Source: Cristatella mucedo
Taxonomy: Eukaryota; Bryozoa; Phylactolaemata; Cristatellidae
DNA length: 64,000 bases
Direction of reading: 5' to 3'
Assembly (NCBI GenBank): GCA_009760855.2
Contig: WPIO01000001.1
Location: 1,207,501-1,271,500, forward strand
Shown: piece by piece, positions 57,800 to 64,000 of the stretch
Layout: each line of letters begins with the position of its first letter
How positions within the stretch are numbered: the stretch's first letter is position 1
Program-made: the position numbers and the translations under genes
The notes under the pieces: generated by a model
The model's database searches: none
What the model was told of the DNA's origin: nothing
What the model saw: the letters and a program-made list of their open reading frames with translations, nothing else

Positions 57800-59052
57800 G
57801 GACATTCCCGCCCTGGGATAGGACATCCCCCGGGTAGGGCATTTCCTCCCTCACCTTGTGGAAATTTCATGATATAAACTTTCTTGTTTACATATCTTGT
57901 AAAAATATTACATAGTATATCATATATAACATATTCCTACATTATAGTCATTAGAAATGCCACCGCTGTGGCCCTGATTTTCGGCAGAACACCAAGTGCT
58001 AGGTCAAATCTTTGCCCCATGCTGCCAGTGGCGGACGCACTCGGCAGCAGCCAGCTCATAGCAGTATCCTCGGCCGCCGCCACCGCCCCTCCCGAAATCG
58101 GCACCGCCGGCTACCACGCGTTCAAAGCACACCGCCGCCGCCGCAGTCGTTGCTGCACCGGGCGTCGCGCGTCGACCGTCGCCGCGCTGGCCGTACTGCC
58201 TTCGTTGGTCGTGCTTTCGAGTCGCCGCTTATACTGAGTTGTTTTATTTCAACAGAGCGTGAACTTAATTTGATCACATATATATTCAGTCATCCCTCGC
58301 CACATCGCGCGTCGACTTTCACGGCTTCACTCTATCGCGGTTTTTCAAACATCTTGAAACATTAAAAAGTTGATCGAGACGGTGACAATCATGCAACGCG
58401 CGCTCGGTTGTCTGACTCAATTACAAACCCTTCACCACTATTGAAATTAAAATGACTGTACGTATGGGCTGTTGGTCAATTTATTTGAGCACCCCGACAA
58501 ATCCTTCAACGCCAGGTGCAGCCTCATTGAGAGCGGTAACTTTGCTCTTCTTTGCCGTGAAGTACATCGCTCTTCATCATCATCAAACAAATTGCACTAT
58601 TTTCTTAAGCTAACTTTTGCGTGTAAAAACAGCGTGTGTGTAATTAAATGTACGCTAATAAAAATGATATTTCTAACGTCTAATACGTCTTATTATCCCT
58701 TACTCTTTCTAAAATATTGGGTAATACGGGTGTAATGGTGACTAAAAGGGTTTTATTTCAAGTCCAGATGGCTATAATAATGTTAAAATCAAACCAGAGG
58801 GTTGTGAATAGGTTTCTAGGCTCTAGTTACGAAAATATTCGATTAATAAATAAAGAATCGTACTTCTCGGAAATTCACCTATCGCGGCAGAGTCTGGAAC
58901 CAATTAACCGCGATAAACGAGGGACGACTGTATATATCTGTAATCTTAGTTATCCATTCATCAACATAGGGGGAAATGTCCTTCCTCGGGGGGAATGTCC
59001 GGGGGGCTGTCCATAGGGTCCACCAGGGGGGAATGTCCGTGGGTAAATGTCC
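57800..59052. mobile_element. Middle inverted-repeat element, ends rich in GGACATTCC repeats
   Basis: The left end has GGACATTCCCGCCC with related blocks (ggacatcccccgggt, gggcatttcctccc). The right end, on the other strand, has GGACATTTACCCAC, GGACATTCCCCCCTGG and GGACATTCCCCCCGAGG. TAC flanks both ends (57797-57799, 59053-59055), a possible 3-bp target duplication. No coding sequence was recognised. Confidence 0.65.
58287..58930. mobile_element. Inner inverted-repeat element (pogo/Tigger-like ends)
   Basis: The left end CAGTCATCCCTCGCCACATC and the right end (reverse complement) CAGTCGTCCCTCGTTTATCG match over the first 13 bases with one difference; ATCGCGG follows on both sides. The flanks are TATATAT, consistent with a TA target. 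At 644 bp without a transposase it is a MITE-type copy. Confidence 0.78.
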
Positions 59053-59500
59053 TACAATCACTCTTTTTAGGCAATATCGTAGCATGAGAGTCCATCGCAA
59101 AACTGATAACAACCGGTGCGTCTGTGAAAAGCTCGGCCAATAACATAAAAGCCCGGCGAAAACGGCAAGAATTGGTGAATAAGATTCAGATATTCATTTC
59201 AGCATTTCTCCTCTAACTCTATTAGCATCTTCAAGTCGTCTGATCTCCAAGTTACTCCTGTACATTAGGATTAATAAAACCCGTTTATTTCGAGACATTC
59301 TATTGTATTATTTTTTAAACAATATTCGTTATTTGTATGTGCATTTTATTAAACGTGCAACAAAAATCGCAATGTTTTGTTGGGAGTCCGGGACCGATAA
59401 ATGGCATTTCAATGGGGAAAATTGATTTGAGATACCAGTAATTTGAGTTACGAGCTTCGGCACGAAACGAATTAAACTCGTAAGCCAAGGTACCACTGTA

Positions 59501-60789
59501 TTCAACTTTAGAGCCTGCGACCGCGAGTAGTCAGAGTTTTGGCGTCACTGAATTCGATCGATCTAAAGTGCTATGTCAGGAAACCAATATTCATTATAAA
59601 GTGCCCACAGTATTCCGGAGTTGTTCTGATGAAAAATCTCAGGCGAAATAGTGAAGCCACCGTTATGAGCACTTAACAAGCCCTATTTTCAGCTTCGACA
59701 GAGAGCGTCGCACTTCTTGCCGCTAGGTGGAGTCCTGCTCCTCAGTAGGCGTCCGGTCCATCGGCTAGAGCGACGATCGGCAGTGACCAAGCTTCGCGCT
59801 ACGATAGCTAGGCGACTCGCTACGCTTGGCTTCGCAAGGTCACGCACGTTCGCTCGATAGTTTTCAGAATTCAAGCAACCGGCGGCGTTCCGCCGCGGAC
59901 TGAGCTCCGAAAAAGGATTCCTCCTTCGCCTGGAGAAGATCGATGATCGAACAGCCTAGAACTGTCGTACCCGCCCGGTGCTTTACCGATTATCGCTTAT
60001 CGAGATCGCGTTGCATTTTTCGACCTTCATGCGCTAGAAAAGTATACACGCTGGCGGTTCCGTATTCGGACGGCTCCTGCTGGGCAACTCCGGTTCTCTC
60101 TCGGGTGACCGACTTGGAACTGTAGCTCTGGAAGGGAATCGGTTCGCATGTCGGAGTGTCTCCTTAGGCCTCCTTTAAATAGTGTGGCCGCCCTTTCTAA
60201 GAAGCGCGAACCCACTCAAGCCAAAGGCATGGCGCTCAGAAACGTCCTTCAGCTCCCTCCAAAAGACCGGCGTACCACATCTTTCTGTGAGACCGGGGCT
60301 CTACGAACAGCCCGAAAACCTTTCAGGATATCATTTAGGAAAACGAACCTGTACCCTTATTTGAACAGCCCGGAACCATGCCCGATGGCGCGACGCCAGG
60401 CGTGTACAATTAGCTCTGCTATTAATAATTAATTAATAAGAGCGCTGGCCCCTTCCGGAGACGCAGCTTGGTTTCGCTCCGGACGCCGACCGAAAAAGCT
60501 TTCCAAAATTGGGTGTGCTCACGACCGGAAGAGCTCTCCAAAAAGACGCCATCGCCTGCCGAGACGGGAGAGGCCTCACCCTGCCGCCTTCTGTAGACAC
60601 ATCCGAAAAGAACTATACGGCGCCACCTTTAGCGATATGATCCAGCCTCTGAGAAAGTACTGACCCACCGCGAACTGTGTCAGCTTGCAAAACGAACTTA
60701 AGCCGTCCCAGCCCACCTAGTGATTAGAAGGCCTCTGCATCGCAGAATCTTAAAGAAGATAGGGTGGCCCACCAAGAAAAAAGGTGAAG
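59501..60789. other. CpG-rich stretch, nothing recognised
   Basis: GC and CpG content rise relative to both sides. No frame longer than about 95 codons, and none has a domain. It could be an upstream part of the hAT copy that follows, or an old element. Confidence 0.3.
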
Positions 60790-61395
60790 GCCGTTTTATT
60801 ATGACGCACAGGATGAGGCTGCAGAGGATCCCAAGGAGAGCTATAACATTAACTTTTAAAAAGCTGTTCTAGATGTGGTAGCATAATTTATGACAGAAAG
60901 GTTCAATCAGATTCAGCAACACTGCACATTGTCTAGGTTCCTGCTTGATATCTAAGATTTCAAAGATACCCAAAGAGGTTATCTTTGGCGCGTGCAAGTC
61001 TCTGGGGAGTCTCTGACTCATGGAGACAGCAAGGATATACTGCGTGGTGAGCTGGAAGCCATTGCCAGGAGGCTTACCCAGACTATGAATCCCTACGAGG
61101 TCATGCAATTTTTATCGAAGAAAAAATCTATAATAACGTATCCCAATCTTTGAAAGGCACTCAGAATTGTATTGACCTTGCCAATGTAAGTGGCCAGTGA
61201 AGAAAGGATTTTTTTCAAATTTAAAACTGTTCAAAGATTATCTTCCAAATGTGCCAAGAAAGACTGGTTGGCTTGGCGACCATTTTTATGTGATCAGATT
61301 TGACATCTTCTCTCGCCATTGAAGGAATGGTCTGCCAGTTTGCTATAAAAAAAGAAGAAAGAAAGAAAGCCAAGCTTTTGAACATTAATTTTTAG
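60790..61395 (+). pseudogene. hAT-family transposase remnant
   Basis: The + strand, with stops and shifts, reads MTERFNQIQQHCTLSRFLLD, then GDSKDILRGELEAIARRLTQ and TMNPYEVMQFLSKKKSIITYP, then ALRIVLTLPM and VASEER. This order (RF..., then P....LRI.LTLP.SVAS.ER) is that of ZMYM/ZNF862-like hAT transposases up to the C-terminal dimerisation region. It is decayed and unlikely to be expressed. Confidence 0.72.
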
Positions 61396-61555
61396 CACTT
61401 TACGTGCTACTGCGTCCGCGTACATGTTTTTATGATTGTAAGTCTTTATGATACATTTTCTGAATGTTGTGAATTGGGTTTTATTTCATGATTGGCGGGT
61501 GGGGGAGGGCGTGATTGGGAAGAGGGAGCCAAACATCTAATCTCGCCTGGTGTAT

Positions 61556-62589
61556 CAAATAATAACAACAATAAAGCACTTGATAAAGCGCCCTCAGAGA
61601 ACTCAATCTCTCTCTAGGTCCTATACATTTGCTGCAAAGGGAAACGTGATTGAATGGTGAGTAATATCATGCTTGATAAAAAGCATAAATAACATGGTTA
61701 GGGGTACCCACTAAATGCTGTCCTAAATAGGTGTGTTTTTAAGTTCTTTTTAAATGTGGTCAAGTCAGGGGATATTCTGACACAAGTCGGGAGCGAGTTC
61801 CAGGCTTTGGGAGCATACGAACTGAATGCATGGTCCCGAAAGAATTTCGGGTTTTTACGAGGTATTGGTAGACAGTTGGATTCCGAAAAGCAGTTGGTAC
61901 CATGCTTGGCCTGGTGGGAGAGTAGATCTGAGAGACAGGCTGGAGCCAAAGAATGGAAATGACCTAAAAGTGAGCGACAAAACCTCGAAGTCAATCCGTT
62001 GCTTGACTGGTAGCCAGTGCAGGTCGGCGAAAAGTGGTGTGATGTGGCAACTGCGACGCCCACGACAGACAAGCCTAGCTGCCCAGTTTTGCACCGGCTG
62101 TAATCGCCTGATTGCACATGCCGGTATGCCAGCAAGCAGTGAGTTACAGAAGTCAAGACTGGATGTCACAAATGCATGGACCAAATTAGAAGTGGTATCT
62201 AAACAAACCCAATTTTTAGCCATGTTATGTAGCTGAAAGTAGGCAGACCTGATTGTGGAGCTGGTGTGGTCGTCTAACGAGAGGTCACTTTGGAACATGA
62301 CACCTAGATTTCGAGCTGATTCAGCAGGTGATATGCTGGCAGAGCCAATTTTGAGCGTCAGCCTTTCCAATTGGCGAATCACACTGGGTTTGCCCATAAC
62401 TAGTAAGTTAGTTTTATCATCGTTTAGTTTTAGAAAATTTGCTGCCATCCACGTGCGGATGTCATCAATGCATGCAGCAAGTGAGTTGAGAGAATTCGAG
62501 GTGCTCGAAGGCTGGGAGGAATCAAAGCAAAGGTACAACTGAGTATCATCCGCATAGAATTGAAAGCTTAGATTTTGCTTGGCAATCAC

Positions 62590-62637
<48 letters not shown>

Positions 62638-63120
62638 AAACCGTGAAAAGAACCGGACCTAGCACTGAGCCCTGAGGTACCCCATATTTCAGAGGTACCT
62701 CAGATGATCTTTGTCCATTCACGTCAATACTCTGGAGTCTCCCACTGAGATACGACCTGAACCTCTGCATAACAGTGCCTGTAATGCCCAGGTGGGATGA
62801 GAGGCGCTCTAGAAGAACTTGGTGATCGATAGTATCAAAAGCTGCCGAAAGATCGAGCAAAACAAGTAGAGATACTCTACCCATGCCTCCATTCCTAAGA
62901 AGGTCGCTTTATACCCTAAGCAATGCCGACTCTGTGGAGTGATTAGCTCTAAAGCCAGACTGGAACTTACTAGCAAGGGTTAAAGTTTCAAGATATTTGT
63001 TCAGCTGGTCCGCCACGATCCGTTCCAGTGTCTTTGATAGGAACTGTAGAAGGGAGACTGGGCGGTAGTTGCTCAAGTTCTGTTGTTTTAGTTTCGCCAG
63101 AGTCGCTTTCTTGAGAGCCT
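61556..63120 (-). mobile_element. LINE copy, RT to tail, interrupted by (AG)n
   Basis: Minus strand: FRANHSTES region, [39 protein letters not shown], then the AG tract, then IAKQNLSFQFYADDTQLYLC and on to the tail. The RT catalytic boxes are intact but the repeat shifts the frame. The 5' end stops at the ALKKATL-like segment before the RT. Confidence 0.9.
62592..62634. repeat. (AG)n expansion inside a LINE RT
   Basis: About 21 AG units replace the short agcaagaggcagag of other copies, between the PVLFTVYTL and IAKQNL coding blocks. Confidence 0.96.
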
Positions 63121-64000
63121 TGCACCGACCATCACTATGCCTGTGACAATGTCCAATGACATGAAGTCTGATGTCAAAATAAGCAACATATTAAGGCTGC
63201 GTCTGAATATTTTTAGCAGCACACATTTTAATGCGGCAATATTGGTTGTAGCTCTCCCCATTCGTGATGCTCAGGCTTTGAATTCATCCCACCTGCAACT
63301 CCTTCAGTGCAGCAGCAGCAGCAGTCCTAGTGCAAGTCGCGAGCCGGCAAAGGCCGCGGCCGAAATCGATGCGAAGTCAGTAGGGGTATTTCAAAAGTTT
63401 TGTTGCTTCCATTTGCTCGTCTGACTGCTTCTCGCTAGTGGGGGCTCGTGCCATTGACGGGCTCGGTAAGCTGCTTCAGTGCAGCTGAAATCGGCGCAGT
63501 TTTTTTCGGTACACGCCCTGAAGGCCCTGAGCGAATTTCTACAGCTCTTGTCGTGGCAGCAGCAGCAGCAGCAGCAGTGGGATTTGACGGTGGAACGGCG
63601 CCAGGGCGAGCACTGGCTTGACAAGACAATGCGTCGGCTCTCTCGTCAAACGAGCGGCGGCGGCCACCGCACGACTAGCGCGACCGACCGCAGGTCTAAG
63701 CAGACGAGCGGAGTGCCGGACTTGCCATTGAGCTAAGAGCATGGCTTGCAGCAGCTGCCTCCGCCATGCACAGGACCCGTGGACTGGGCACAGGGAGCGC
63801 AGGGCTGCACGAGCCCGAGCCGATCCGATCAGCACAGAAAATACAGCCACTCCGGAGTCGCACGGTCTCTTCGTCTGAGCAGGCTTCTGCAACGTCGATT
63901 CGATGGCAGCGGCCAAAACTGCACTCGCAGATTGATCATCTGACTCTTCAGTGGTGCCGGGGCATTATTTTTATGCCACGATTCGCTGCCGCATGCATGA
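63121..64000. other. GC- and CAG-rich right end, no supported gene
   Basis: CAG runs (63307-63322, 63556-63577) give poly-Gln, Ala or Leu in different frames. A + frame (63479-63736) and minus frames overlap completely; I cannot choose a coding one. It may be a 5' exon or promoter of a gene to the right. Confidence 0.25.

Larger units (their letters stand above)
57407..59498. mobile_element. Outer inverted-repeat DNA transposon (TA-flanked)
   Basis: The left end CAGCAGAACTTCGGCTTATG and the right end (reverse complement) CAGTGGTACCTTGGCTTACG form imperfect terminal inverted repeats, with TA on both sides (57405-57406 and 59499-59500). This fits Tc1/mariner/pogo-type elements. No transposase was seen, so it is non-autonomous or internally replaced. 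Two further elements lie inside. Confidence 0.78.

Noticed and set aside
61082-61186. An exon reading YESLRGHAIFIEEKIYNNVS between an AG and a GTAAGT
   Set aside because: A different frame of the same DNA matches hAT transposase through and beyond both supposed splice sites.

Overview
The window is animal (metazoan) nuclear DNA. Genes are split into short exons with consensus GT...AG introns of 0.1-8.2 kb. The rest is a dense layer of LINEs with RT motifs and (TAA)n/(ATT)n tails, tRNA-headed SINEs, DNA-transposon remnants, and long (GT)n, (TC)n and (CTGT)n microsatellites. Nothing prokaryotic or organellar was seen. The species cannot be fixed from sequence alone; an invertebrate is my inference from the repeat families and the moderate divergence from the vertebrate proteins.

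Two genes can be rebuilt by hand, both on the + strand. (1) An AGTRAP-family membrane protein: four exons between 4694 and 12365, running to a stop codon; its 5' exon(s) were not found and may lie left of the window. (2) A complete ALG3 (dolichyl-P-Man:Man5GlcNAc2-PP-dolichol alpha-1,3-mannosyltransferase): nine exons between 27016 and 53482, 463 codons plus stop, with every splice junction in phase. ALG3 acts in the ER on the lipid-linked N-glycan precursor; AGTRAP is an unrelated small membrane protein. Their tandem position implies no shared function.

Layout. 1-4.7 kb: LINE 3' ends, a 5'-truncated LINE and a SINE. 4.7-12.4 kb: the AGTRAP-like gene, with a long degenerate LINE, a GCA-rich block and large microsatellites in its introns. 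12.4-27 kb: intergenic DNA holding LINE copies, a CpG-rich segment with a ~189-bp hairpin-bearing satellite (18.28-19.51 kb), a hAT transposase remnant, and diverged motif repeats with an LTR-like insert just upstream of ALG3. 27-53.5 kb: ALG3, whose introns hold LINEs (one with a 963-nt open RT frame), SINEs and microsatellites. 53.5-57.4 kb: a candidate third gene (three in-phase exons, not recognised) and a second copy of the LTR-like repeat. 57.4-59.5 kb: three inverted-repeat elements nested inside one another. 59.5-64 kb: a CpG-rich unresolved stretch, a second hAT remnant, a LINE interrupted by an (AG)n tract, and a GC/CAG-rich right end.

Most open frames longer than 60 codons are repeat-derived or chance. 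No CRISPR array, rRNA gene, functional tRNA gene or prokaryotic-type defence system was seen. The best candidates for something undescribed are the nested inverted-repeat elements and the hairpin satellite; both are structural observations without a demonstrated function.
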